From: Selenomonadales bacterium OttesenSCG-928-I06
GTDB taxonomy: Bacteria > Bacillota > Negativicutes > Sporomusales > Sporomusaceae
Length of the DNA: 54,680 nt
Direction: 5' to 3'
Assembly: GCA_030266395.1 (NCBI GenBank)
Contig: JAJDHX010000004.1
Span: 1-54,680 of the forward strand
Positions 30,369 through 39,344 of the stretch are shown in pieces. How positions within the stretch are numbered: the first letter of the stretch is position 1; every line of letters begins with the position of its first letter. The notes beneath the pieces were generated by a model. It was not told where the DNA came from. It ran no database searches and saw only the letters and a list, made by a program, of their open reading frames with translations. A program made the position numbers and the translations under genes.

Positions 30369-31187
30369 ATGTTTGAAAATTTTAGGTTAATAAATTTTTT
30401 AACTGTTTTATCTGCAATTGTACTTGTTAGTTTATTTTTAAATTATTTTAAAGCTTTTAAAAAAGTAAAAATTATATCTCTTACTATAGCAATATTCGGA
30501 ATATTTATAGGCACTACCTTCTTATTAAATGCCGTCTTACCAAACAATAATTTTTATGGGCCAATAGTTTCACATGGCTCATCTAATGAGAAAATAATTG
30601 CACTTACTTTTGATGATGGACCTTATTCCCCTTATACTGAACAAATTCTAGATGTACTTAAAGAAAAAAATGTTAAAGCCACTTTTTTCATAGTAGGTCA
30701 CAATGCAGCAAGTAACCCTGAAATTGTCAAAAGAATAGTATCAGAAGGACATCAAATAGGAAATCACACTTACAATCATATAGATCTCTTAAAGACTTCA
30801 AACAAAGAAATGATTGAAGAGCTGAGCTCTACTAATAAAATTTTATTTGAAATTACCGGTCAAGAAGTTAAAATTATGCGTCCCCCTTTTGGAGCCAAAG
30901 ATGCCAATGTGGTAAAAACTGCTCAAGAAAAAGGACTGCAAGTTATTACTTGGTCTGTTGACGGAAAAGACTGGTTAAATCGCGGTGTAGATATAACATC
31001 AAATGAAATTTTAACTAAAGCCACAAGTGGTGACATCATCCTTTTGCATGACGGTGATGAAGTTAAATCTGAAAACTCAAGAGAACAAACTGTAATTGTT
31101 ACTAAAATAATAGTAGATGAATTGATAAAACAAGGATATGAATTAACTACAGTTGATAAACTTTTAGAAAAAAGGATATCTAATTAA
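30369..31187 (+). CDS. Polysaccharide deacetylase (NodB domain), tandem paralogue
   Basis: LTFDDGPYSPYTEQIL, GNHTYNHIDL, RPPFGA, LLHDGD; adjacent paralogue of 29414..30211. Confidence 0.92.
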   Translation: MFENFRLINFLTVLSAIVLVSLFLNYFKAFKKVKIISLTIAIFGIFIGTTFLLNAVLPNNNFYGPIVSHGSSNEKIIALTFDDGPYSPYTEQILDVLKEKNVKATFFIVGHNAASNPEIVKRIVSEGHQIGNHTYNHIDLLKTSNKEMIEELSSTNKILFEITGQEVKIMRPPFGAKDANVVKTAQEKGLQVITWSVDGKDWLNRGVDITSNEILTKATSGDIILLHDGDEVKSENSREQTVIVTKIIVDELIKQGYELTTVDKLLEKRISN

Positions 31188-31188
31188 A

Positions 31189-31770
31189 ATGAAACTTATA
31201 GTAGGGCTTGGAAATCCAGGCAAAGAATATCAAAATACCAGGCATAATATAGGATTTATGGCAATTGACAAACTAGCTGCAAAATTTAATGCATCTACTT
31301 GGCAAGAAAAGAAAAATTATGTCCAAGCAGAATGCCTGAGTGTTATTAGTGAGAAAATATTGCTTTTAAAACCACTTACCTATATGAACCTGAGCGGCGA
31401 TGCAGTACAAGCAGTAATGAATTGGTATAAGCTTTCTTTAGATGACATTATAGTGATTTATGATGATTTAGATCTAGAAATAGGCAGAATAAGACTTAGA
31501 CAAAAAGGAAGTTCTGCTGGACATAAAGGTATAGAATCTATAATCTATACTCTTAATTCTGATGTCTTTAAAAGAATAAAAATAGGTATAGGCAGACCTT
31601 CAAATAAAAACTTTGCTATAAATAACTTTGTCTTAAGTAAATTCTCTTCAGAAGAAGAGTCTTTAATAAATGAAGCTTTAGAAAAAACTTGTGATGCTGT
31701 AGAATGTATCTTGAAAAAAGATATTATTAGTGCCATGAATATATTTAATCCAAATGAATCTAAAAATTAA
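31189..31770 (+). CDS. pth: Peptidyl-tRNA hydrolase
   Basis: LIVGLGNPGKEYQNTRHNIGFMAID, LLKPLTYMNLSG, DDLDLEIGRIRLRQKGSSAGHKG. Confidence 0.97.
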   Translation: MKLIVGLGNPGKEYQNTRHNIGFMAIDKLAAKFNASTWQEKKNYVQAECLSVISEKILLLKPLTYMNLSGDAVQAVMNWYKLSLDDIIVIYDDLDLEIGRIRLRQKGSSAGHKGIESIIYTLNSDVFKRIKIGIGRPSNKNFAINNFVLSKFSSEEESLINEALEKTCDAVECILKKDIISAMNIFNPNESKN

Positions 31771-31803
31771 TTCTCAAGAAGCATTTAGCTTCTTGAGAAT
31801 TTT
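31770..31803 (+). terminator. Intrinsic terminator after pth
   Basis: ATTCTCAAGAAGC-ATTTA-GCTTCTTGAGAATTTT. Confidence 0.85.
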
Positions 31804-31820
31804 ATAAGAAGGAGTTTTTT

Positions 31821-33047
31821 ATGATTACCACACTTTATGCAGATATAAACGGCAACATATATGATGCTCCTTTTAAGCAAGCATTGGGACAAAATGGCAA
31901 AGATCATTACATACTCAAAAAAGAAGATTTAATAAAACTGCCAAAAGGTGCTTCTTTAACTTATTTGCCCGGACACGAAGCTCTCTACGAAAATACTGGG
32001 AAAATATCTGCATTAAAAGAAAAGTTTGCAGTAGCTGCTCTACTCCCTTTAGGCTATACCAGAACATTTCTGCCAGCTTCCCGCAAATCTAAAAACTCCC
32101 CCATTCTCCCTCTCTATGGTTATACTGCTGTGGCTTTATACAAAGATGAAATTTATGTGACTGCCATTAAACACAATGATAATGAAAAATGGGATCCTAA
32201 AAATTATGATACTGCCGCTTTAAAGAAGAATATCAAACTCCTAAAAACTCTTTTTCCTAAAAACAGACTAGTAAATCACTTAGAAAACTGTTCTCTTAAG
32301 TGGCATTGTTATACAGCCCAAAATTTATTCTACAATCGCTGGGAGATGGGCATACCTGTTTCAAAATCTTGTAATGCAAATTGTCTTGGTTGTATTTCTC
32401 TGCAAACATCTGAATGCTGCCAAGCACCTCAATCCAGAATAACCTTTACTCCTACGCCAGAAGAAATTGCAGAACTTGGTATCTATCACTTAAAAACAGC
32501 TTCTCAAGGCATAGTAAGTTTTGGACAAGGCTGCGAAGGTGAACCTTCTTTAGAATTCGAAATAATTGCTAAAGCAATCAAGCAAATACGAAATAAGACA
32601 AAATTAAATCAAATAAATATAAATACAAATGCTGGCTTTACTTTAGGTATTAAAGAAATAGTAAATGCTGGCCTTGATAGTATGAGAGTCAGTATAATTA
32701 GTGCAAATGAAGACATTTATAAATCTTATTATAGATGTAATTATTCCTTAAATGATGTTATTGAATCAATTAAATATGCCAAGAAAAATAATATCCATGT
32801 TTCTTTAAACATGCTACTATTCCCTGGTCTCAACGACCAGAAAGAAGAACTTAAATCATGGATTGAATTTCTTCAAGAAACTAAAGTTGATATGATTCAA
32901 TTACGCAACTTAAATTTTGATCCAAATTTGTTTCTAGAAATGATACCGCCAAAAGAAACTTCTGTCGGTATAAATAATTTCATAGAAAGTTTAAACAAAA
33001 ATATTCCCAATATTAAAATCGGAAGTTTCACTGAATATATAAAATAA
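31821..33047 (+). CDS. Radical SAM protein with uncharacterised N-terminal domain
   Basis: CNANCLGC (CX3CX2C) cluster motif, FGQGCEGEPSLEF, NINTNAG, SIISANEDIYKSYYR; RBS AAGGAG. Confidence 0.85.
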   Translation: MITTLYADINGNIYDAPFKQALGQNGKDHYILKKEDLIKLPKGASLTYLPGHEALYENTGKISALKEKFAVAALLPLGYTRTFLPASRKSKNSPILPLYGYTAVALYKDEIYVTAIKHNDNEKWDPKNYDTAALKKNIKLLKTLFPKNRLVNHLENCSLKWHCYTAQNLFYNRWEMGIPVSKSCNANCLGCISLQTSECCQAPQSRITFTPTPEEIAELGIYHLKTASQGIVSFGQGCEGEPSLEFEIIAKAIKQIRNKTKLNQININTNAGFTLGIKEIVNAGLDSMRVSIISANEDIYKSYYRCNYSLNDVIESIKYAKKNNIHVSLNMLLFPGLNDQKEELKSWIEFLQETKVDMIQLRNLNFDPNLFLEMIPPKETSVGINNFIESLNKNIPNIKIGSFTEYIK

Positions 33048-33191
33048 AAAGACCTAATTCTATTACAAATTTTAGAGTTAAGTCTTTTTTTGCACATTTT
33101 AAAACTTTTAAATTGCCTATCAACAAACATATGATATAATTATGATATTCAACTATGTATTTCCTTTTCACCTAATAAAGGAGTTTTATAA

Positions 33192-34808
33192 ATGACTAAA
33201 AACAATGTCTATGGCAGCATTAGTTCATTTTTCGAAGAAAATGCACAATTAGATATTCTTATAAATCAAGAAGACATCGAAGGCTTTTTGCGTCAAAAAG
33301 CCTGGCAAGGGAAAACTGATAAAGACTTAAAAGATATCTTTGATAAATTACAAATGTTTCTCTCCTATGTTTTCTATACAAATATCTCAAATCTTGAAGA
33401 ACTCAGCGCTTCCGAATATAGCCTTGCTATAGAGTGGATGGAAGTGCAATTTGAATTTGAAGCTAACTTTACCTCTGTAAATGACTTTTTTATAATATTA
33501 AAAGATTTCTATGATTATTTAATTAAGAAAAAAGTTATTGTGAATAAACTGGAGTTAGAAAAAGCATCTGCCTTAATGACAATAGGTAAACAACTTAATT
33601 TTATAGAACCTTCATTACAATATTTTTATAATACATATTTAAATGATGATGAAGATATAAAAAGATTACCTGACAAAAAGATTTCAGTCTTGCCAAATAT
33701 AGTTTCTGAAGATATCAGCGAACAAATTAAAGAAATAGTAGAAAGATTAATGCTAAAATTTAGTTCTTATTTTCAAAAACAAGAATTTGAAGATGATATT
33801 GATCGTGCCATTACCTTATATACAGGTCCGGTAAATGAAATTCCGGAAGACACTCCTGAATTGCCTGACGGAAATTTTTGGATTGGTTTTTGGGACTATT
33901 TTCTGTTTGATTATCACCTGCTGGAAAATGATTTAACTCCTTTAGAACATTTTAAAAATAATTTTAATAATCTTTCCCGCGATGAAAAAGTTTTTTTAGA
34001 AGATATTGCCACAGCAAAATTTACTGTCTTTCATGTAGAAAAGATAATAGATAATGATTGGTTAGAATGTATAAATTTATTAACAGAAGAAACATTCAAA
34101 ATTCCTAATCCTGATTTTGATTATACATTTATTAAAAAAGCACTCTTTTTTGGTCATATATTTTTCAAACAATGCGGTAAAGAAATTATCATGATTAACT
34201 TCATAACTAGTATTGACGTGAGTTCAAAACTCAAAGTTAGAATAAAAGAGGAAATAGAAAAACAAAAAACAATTTTTCAAATTCAAGAACCTAATGCCTC
34301 CTGGGATGATTTTCTGCAAAGACATTCCAACTTAGTTCGTCACACTATAGATTTACTTTCAACATATGCAAAAGTAAATGTTACACCGCATATATATGAA
34401 AACAAGTCTTCTAATAGCAAAAGAACAAAACAACTTAAAGAAAGTCCTTTATATTTAGATATAAACCGTTTTATTGGTGAATATCTTCCTAAAATCGCAT
34501 GTTCCAAACATGATATCAAACTAACTCAAAAACTCTGGAAAGACTATTATCTTAGCGATGAGAAAAAGCTGCAAGAAACAACAAATCCTTTTAGTGTAAC
34601 AGCAGCTTTAATATTCACATATCTTCAAATTAATACAGATGATGAGACAACAAAAAATAGTCTTTTAGCTATTTTAGAACAAGAGATAAATATAAAAAGA
34701 GAAGTAATAGTGCAAATAAGTAATAAAATACAAAAGAAAATGAAAATTAAACAATTTGATCCTCGTTACCTAAACGAAGAAGGATTTTTGTATATGCTTT
34801 ATCAATAA
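33192..34808 (+). CDS. Hypothetical protein, 538 aa
   Basis: Long ORF with RBS AAAGGAG; acidic, no recognised catalytic motif. Confidence 0.7.
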   Translation: MTKNNVYGSISSFFEENAQLDILINQEDIEGFLRQKAWQGKTDKDLKDIFDKLQMFLSYVFYTNISNLEELSASEYSLAIEWMEVQFEFEANFTSVNDFFIILKDFYDYLIKKKVIVNKLELEKASALMTIGKQLNFIEPSLQYFYNTYLNDDEDIKRLPDKKISVLPNIVSEDISEQIKEIVERLMLKFSSYFQKQEFEDDIDRAITLYTGPVNEIPEDTPELPDGNFWIGFWDYFLFDYHLLENDLTPLEHFKNNFNNLSRDEKVFLEDIATAKFTVFHVEKIIDNDWLECINLLTEETFKIPNPDFDYTFIKKALFFGHIFFKQCGKEIIMINFITSIDVSSKLKVRIKEEIEKQKTIFQIQEPNASWDDFLQRHSNLVRHTIDLLSTYAKVNVTPHIYENKSSNSKRTKQLKESPLYLDINRFIGEYLPKIACSKHDIKLTQKLWKDYYLSDEKKLQETTNPFSVTAALIFTYLQINTDDETTKNSLLAILEQEINIKREVIVQISNKIQKKMKIKQFDPRYLNEEGFLYMLYQ

Positions 34809-34872
34809 AATATCTTTGTACTTCTTAATTTTCACTATAATTCTTTCTGAAAAACAATTAGGAGGGATTTAA

Positions 34873-35220
34873 ATGAAATGCCAGCTTTGTGGCAAACCTA
34901 TAGAAAATGGTGAAACTTGTGATTCTTGCTTTAATGAAGGCTCTGTAAGAGTTCTTACCAGAACTGAGAGAGATTTTTATGAAGGCGAAACTATAGATGC
35001 TTCTAACGACTCTGAAAAGCAAAACTATTACAACTACTCCAACCAAAATAATAACATGTTCTTTAAAGTGCGAAGCTTCAATTTAGTTCCTAAAAGCTTT
35101 CTTGGCAAATTAACTCTAATACTTATAATAGGATTACTAATCTTAATTTCTATTCCTTTAGTGCTCCTAATATTTTTACTTGGCGCCATTTCCTGGTTCT
35201 TTTTTAAAAGAAAATATTAA
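34873..35220 (+). CDS. Small zinc-ribbon membrane protein
   Basis: CQLCGKPIENGETCDSC zinc ribbon plus C-terminal TM helix; RBS GGAGGG. Confidence 0.7.
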   Translation: MKCQLCGKPIENGETCDSCFNEGSVRVLTRTERDFYEGETIDASNDSEKQNYYNYSNQNNNMFFKVRSFNLVPKSFLGKLTLILIIGLLILISIPLVLLIFLLGAISWFFFKRKY

Positions 35221-35224
35221 AATA

Positions 35225-35249
35225 AAAAACCTAGTATAACTAGGTTTTT
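35225..35249. terminator. Bidirectional terminator between convergent genes
   Basis: AAAAACCTAG-TATAA-CTAGGTTTTT. Confidence 0.85.
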
Positions 35250-35676
35250 ATTTTGACTTATTTTTTTGTTCTTTTAATAATAAAAAATCATAGAAATCCT
35301 TCAGTGCTCTTTTGGATTCTGCACTTAAAGTACTTTGCTTTTGCAAATAGCTTGATTCTAAGTTATTACAGGAACCTTCAATTTCATAAGCCAGTTCCTG
35401 TTCTGCAACAAGCTCTTTTTTGTTCTTATAATTATAAGAAACATCATATAAAGAACTTTTAAACAAACTCTTAGTATCTTCTATAGACAAATCAAAATAA
35501 TCCAACAATGAATTTAGAAGATTTACTGTTAAATTTGTACGCACATTTGATTCTATCATACTTATATAAGCAGCAGACATTCTAACATGATATTTCTCTC
35601 TTATAATTTTAGCTAAACTTTCTTGACTTAACTTTCTTGCTTCTCTGTTTCTCTTAATAATTTCGCCAAATGTCAT
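35248..35676 (-). CDS. XRE-family HTH transcriptional regulator (paralogue of 22834..23271)
   Basis: MTFGEIIKRNREARKLSQESLAKIIREKYHVRMSAAYISMIESNVRTNLTVNLLNSLLDYFDL. Confidence 0.85.
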   Translation of the reverse strand: MTFGEIIKRNREARKLSQESLAKIIREKYHVRMSAAYISMIESNVRTNLTVNLLNSLLDYFDLSIEDTKSLFKSSLYDVSYNYKNKKELVAEQELAYEIEGSCNNLESSYLQKQSTLSAESKRALKDFYDFLLLKEQKNKSK

Positions 35677-35756
35677 TTATATCACCTCTTAACAAAACTA
35701 CTCTTACCTTTGCAAAAATAGTTTTTAACTATCAGTGAATCGATAATATAACATTC

Positions 35757-37949
35757 TTACTTCTTAACCTTTTTTAAACTTAAAGCAATTCTATTTCTTT
35801 CTTCATCTACATTTATAACCATTACATCTATAACATCACCAACTGAAACTACATCTACAGGATGTCTAAATGGTTTATCACTAAGTTCTGATCTATGGAT
35901 AAGACCATTAACTTTTATCCCTATATCTACAAAAACGCCAAAATCCACTATATTTTGAACAGTGCCTTTAACAACAGACTCTTTTTGAATATCAGAAAGT
36001 TTCACTATATTTTGACGCAAAACCGGTACAGGCATCTCATCACGAGGGTCTCTGCCAGGTTTTTTTAATGCATCAATAATATCTCTTACAGTAGGTTCGC
36101 CTGCATCAAGCTCCTTTGCCAGTACTGTAGCATCTACTTTTAATATTTCTGAATTTATTTTTTCTAAACTAGATCTATCCAATAAATCACTTAAAGAAAA
36201 TCCTAATTTATCTAATATTTTTTCAGCTAAAGGATATGACTCTGGATGAACTTGCGTATTATCTAGAGGATTCTTAGCATTCACTATTCTTAAAAAACCT
36301 GCACATTGAGTAAATGCTGCCGCGCCCAAACGAGGTACTTTCATTAATTTTTTTCTATCTTGAAAAACACCATTTTCATTGCGATATGTAACAATATTTT
36401 TTGCCAAGCCAGAATTAATTCCCGAAACATAGGTAAGAAGAGCTGCTGAAGCAGTATTAATATCTACTCCTACATAATTCACACAAGATTCAACAACTGT
36501 TGCTAAGGCTGATCCCAGCTCTTTTTGATTAACATCATGTTGATATTGTCCCACACCAATTGACTTAGGGTCTATTTTAACCAGCTCTGACAAAGGATCT
36601 TGAACTCTTCTGGCTATAGATACTGCACCTCTTAAAGAAACATCTATATCAGGCATCTCTTCTTTAGCAAGTTTGGAGGCAGAATAAACAGATGCACCTG
36701 CTTCATTAACAACAATATAGTTAATTCCTAGTTTATTTTCATTTATTAAGGTTGCGGCAAACTGTTCTGTTTCATAAGATGCTGTTCCGTTGCCTATTGA
36801 GATTAAAGTTACTTTAAACTTCTTTATAAGTTCAAGCATTCTTACTTTGGCTTCATTAGCTTTACCTTCACCAGTAGTAAGATAAAAAACATCTGTATGA
36901 ATAAGCGCACCTGTAGCATCTACAATTGCAGCTTTACAACCTGTACGATAACCAGGATCAAGACCTAAGACCACATATCCTGAAAGTGGTGCTTGCAGCA
37001 AAAGTTGTCTTAAATTAATACCAAAAACCTTAATTGCTTGTTTTTCAGCATTTTCAGTTAGGACTGATCTTATTTCTCTTTCTATTGACGGAAATAATAA
37101 TCGTTTATAACCATCTTTAATTGCATCAAATATTAACTCTTTAAAAATTGATTCACCTGTTATAATTTTTTGAGCTATATTGCTTATATTAGCCTCATGG
37201 TTTATTTCCAAGGTGACTTTAAGTGCGTCCTTGTCTTCACCACGATTAACTGCAAGCACTCTATGAGACGGAATTCGTTTCACAGGTTCTATGTATTCTT
37301 TATATGTCAAAAATTCTCTTAAAATTCTTTCGTTATCTTCACTGGCAGCTTCTTTTTCGTTGAATTTTGTGGATATCTGACCATTTTGCCAAATAAGTCT
37401 TCTGACTAATGCTCTTATATCACTTCTCTCTGCCATAACCTCAGCAATTATATCTTGCGCTCCTGCCAAAACAGCTTCTGTTGTTTCAAGCTCATTTTCA
37501 GCATTGATATATTCTGAAGCAATTGCCTCTATATCCCCTTCTTGCAGCGTTTGTGATAACATCAAAACACTTAGAGGCTCCAGTCCTTTTTCTCTGGCAA
37601 CTTGAGCTCTTGTTCTTTTCTTAGGTTTATAAGGCAGATATAAGTCCTCTAATTCTTGCAGTTTTATAGTTTTATTAATCATTTCTTGAAGCTCTGGAGT
37701 TAATTTTTCTTGGGCTTCAATACTAGCAATAATCTCTTCTTGCCTTTTAACTATATTTTTTAAATATTGACTTCTTTCTTTTATATTTAATATCTTTTCT
37801 TCGTCAAGCTCACCTGTAGCTTCTTTTCTATATCTAGCTATAAAAGGTACAGTATTCCCTTCTTCTAAAAGGTCTTCTACTGCCTTTACTTGAAAAGGCT
37901 TAACAGACAACTCTTTTGCAATTAAATCATTAACTTCAGTAAGAAGCAT
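35757..37949 (-). CDS. tex: RNA-binding transcriptional accessory protein Tex
   Basis: TVPFIARYRKEATGELDEE, GLDPGYRTGCKAAIVDATG, SIGNGTASYETEQF, C-terminal S1 domain VKGTVQNIVDFGVFVDIGIKVNGLIHRSEL. Confidence 0.96.
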   Translation of the reverse strand: MLLTEVNDLIAKELSVKPFQVKAVEDLLEEGNTVPFIARYRKEATGELDEEKILNIKERSQYLKNIVKRQEEIIASIEAQEKLTPELQEMINKTIKLQELEDLYLPYKPKKRTRAQVAREKGLEPLSVLMLSQTLQEGDIEAIASEYINAENELETTEAVLAGAQDIIAEVMAERSDIRALVRRLIWQNGQISTKFNEKEAASEDNERILREFLTYKEYIEPVKRIPSHRVLAVNRGEDKDALKVTLEINHEANISNIAQKIITGESIFKELIFDAIKDGYKRLLFPSIEREIRSVLTENAEKQAIKVFGINLRQLLLQAPLSGYVVLGLDPGYRTGCKAAIVDATGALIHTDVFYLTTGEGKANEAKVRMLELIKKFKVTLISIGNGTASYETEQFAATLINENKLGINYIVVNEAGASVYSASKLAKEEMPDIDVSLRGAVSIARRVQDPLSELVKIDPKSIGVGQYQHDVNQKELGSALATVVESCVNYVGVDINTASAALLTYVSGINSGLAKNIVTYRNENGVFQDRKKLMKVPRLGAAAFTQCAGFLRIVNAKNPLDNTQVHPESYPLAEKILDKLGFSLSDLLDRSSLEKINSEILKVDATVLAKELDAGEPTVRDIIDALKKPGRDPRDEMPVPVLRQNIVKLSDIQKESVVKGTVQNIVDFGVFVDIGIKVNGLIHRSELSDKPFRHPVDVVSVGDVIDVMVINVDEERNRIALSLKKVKK

Positions 37950-38157
37950 AAATAAAATTCACCATCTTTTCTTGTTTATCAACTATTCTTTTTATTATAC
38001 CTTATAAAATCACTTGATAACAAGCATTTTGTATATTTAACATAAATATTGTCTCTAAAATCTTTTACTAAAATTATTCCTCTAACTAGCTTTTCTTGCA
38101 TATATTTGCCTTACTTTAGGAAACATAATTATGAGTAAAACGAAAGGAGGCAATAAA

Positions 38158-38355
38158 ATGTTAACAGCAAAAGAGCTTATGGGCATAGAAGACTTTCTTG
38201 GTTCAATGCAAAACAATATTAACACAATGAATTATTTTGCATCAAATATTCAAGACAGCCAGGCTAAACAATTGTTACAACAATTAGCCCAAAAAGGACA
38301 ACAACACTTTCAAACAATTGGCAAACATTTAAATGCCGGACAATCTTTACAATAA
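38158..38355 (+). CDS. Small CotF-associated/spore-coat-like protein
   Basis: MLTAKELMGIEDFLGSMQNNINTMNYFASNIQDSQAKQLLQQLAQKGQQHFQTI; AAAGGAGG RBS before ATG 38158. Confidence 0.6.
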   Translation: MLTAKELMGIEDFLGSMQNNINTMNYFASNIQDSQAKQLLQQLAQKGQQHFQTIGKHLNAGQSLQ

Positions 38356-38375
38356 TAACTAAAGAGGTGAATAAA

Positions 38376-38690
38376 GTGGCACAACAAAGTAACCAAACAA
38401 GCCAGTCTTCTCAACAAATGTCAGGACAAAATACATCTTTATCTGATAAAGATATACTGCAGCTATCTTTAACTTGTTTTAAACATATGGCAAGTTCAAT
38501 AAATACTTTTGCTTTAGAATCAAGCGATAACACACTAAGAAGAGATTACTTAAGCGTCTTGGGAGAAGTTCAAGGTGCAGGCAAACAATTATTTGATCTA
38601 ATGAATCAAAAAGGATTCTACAATGTTAAAAATGCAACTCCGCAAGATATTAATCAAACCAGATCATCTTTTAGCCAACAACTATCATAA
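38376..38690 (+). CDS. CotF-family spore coat-like protein
   Basis: LSDKDILQLSLTCFKHMASSINTFALESSDNTLRRDYLSVLGEVQGAGKQLFDLMNQKGFYNVKNA; probable GTG start 38376 after AGAGGTG. Confidence 0.75.
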   Translation: MAQQSNQTSQSSQQMSGQNTSLSDKDILQLSLTCFKHMASSINTFALESSDNTLRRDYLSVLGEVQGAGKQLFDLMNQKGFYNVKNATPQDINQTRSSFSQQLS

Positions 38691-38694
38691 TAAG

Positions 38695-38722
38695 AAAAGA
38701 GAGGATAATTCCTCTCTTTTTT
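38695..38722 (+). terminator. Intrinsic terminator after the coat-like genes
   Basis: AAAAGAGAGGA-ATAA-TTCCTCTCTTTTTTT. Confidence 0.88.
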
Positions 38723-38785
38723 TATTTTATCTATAATTTTTTATGTAATTTCTTGACTTTAGTAAAATTTTGATTTATCATGATA

Positions 38786-38800
38786 TTATAATAATTATTA
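38786..38800. promoter_or_regulatory. PerR/Fur-type operator box upstream of the Fur-family gene
   Basis: TTATAATAATTATTA, one mismatch from the PerR box consensus TTATAATNATTATAA. Confidence 0.6.
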
Positions 38801-38832
38801 ATTAGTATTTTCTATTGAGAAGGAGCATCGCC

Positions 38833-39252
38833 ATGAAAAAAAATGTTACAACGCTACTGCGAGATAAAGGCTTTAAGGTAACCCCTCAAAGGATTGCAAT
38901 ATATAATGCTCTGTTGTCAACAAAAGAACATCCTAAAGCTGAAACTATTTATAACAAACTTTTACCTTTATATCCAACTATGAGTTTGGCAACTGTATAC
39001 AAAACTTTAGAAACTCTTAGTAATCTAAATTTAATTCAAGTTCTTAACCTTGGAGAAGATAGTTTCCGTTATGATGCTGATATGTCTACACATCATCATA
39101 TACGTTGTCTAAAATGTGATAAAGTAGAAGATTTACATGGTATAGATGCACAAACATTTATAAATGAAGTTACAGATAAAACAAATTATACTTTGCAAAG
39201 ACAACAATTTTATTTCTTTGGAGTTTGCCCTAATTGTCAAAAATCTCACTAA
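38833..39252 (+). CDS. perR: Fur-family metalloregulator, PerR-like
   Basis: LLRDKGFKVTPQRIAIYNALL, ATVYKTLETL, HHHIRCLKCDKVEDL, CPNC; GAAGGAG RBS before ATG 38833. Confidence 0.75.
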   Translation: MKKNVTTLLRDKGFKVTPQRIAIYNALLSTKEHPKAETIYNKLLPLYPTMSLATVYKTLETLSNLNLIQVLNLGEDSFRYDADMSTHHHIRCLKCDKVEDLHGIDAQTFINEVTDKTNYTLQRQQFYFFGVCPNCQKSH

Positions 39253-39264
39253 TTAATAAAAATT

Positions 39265-39289
39265 AAAGAACCTTAATGGTTCTTTTTTT
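39265..39289 (+). terminator. Intrinsic terminator after the Fur-family gene
   Basis: AAAGAACC-TTAAT-GGTTCTTTTTTT. Confidence 0.85.
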
Positions 39290-39344
39290 ATTTCAATACA
39301 TAAGCAAGATAATTTGGGATAAAATATCTCTTGGAGGGATAATA

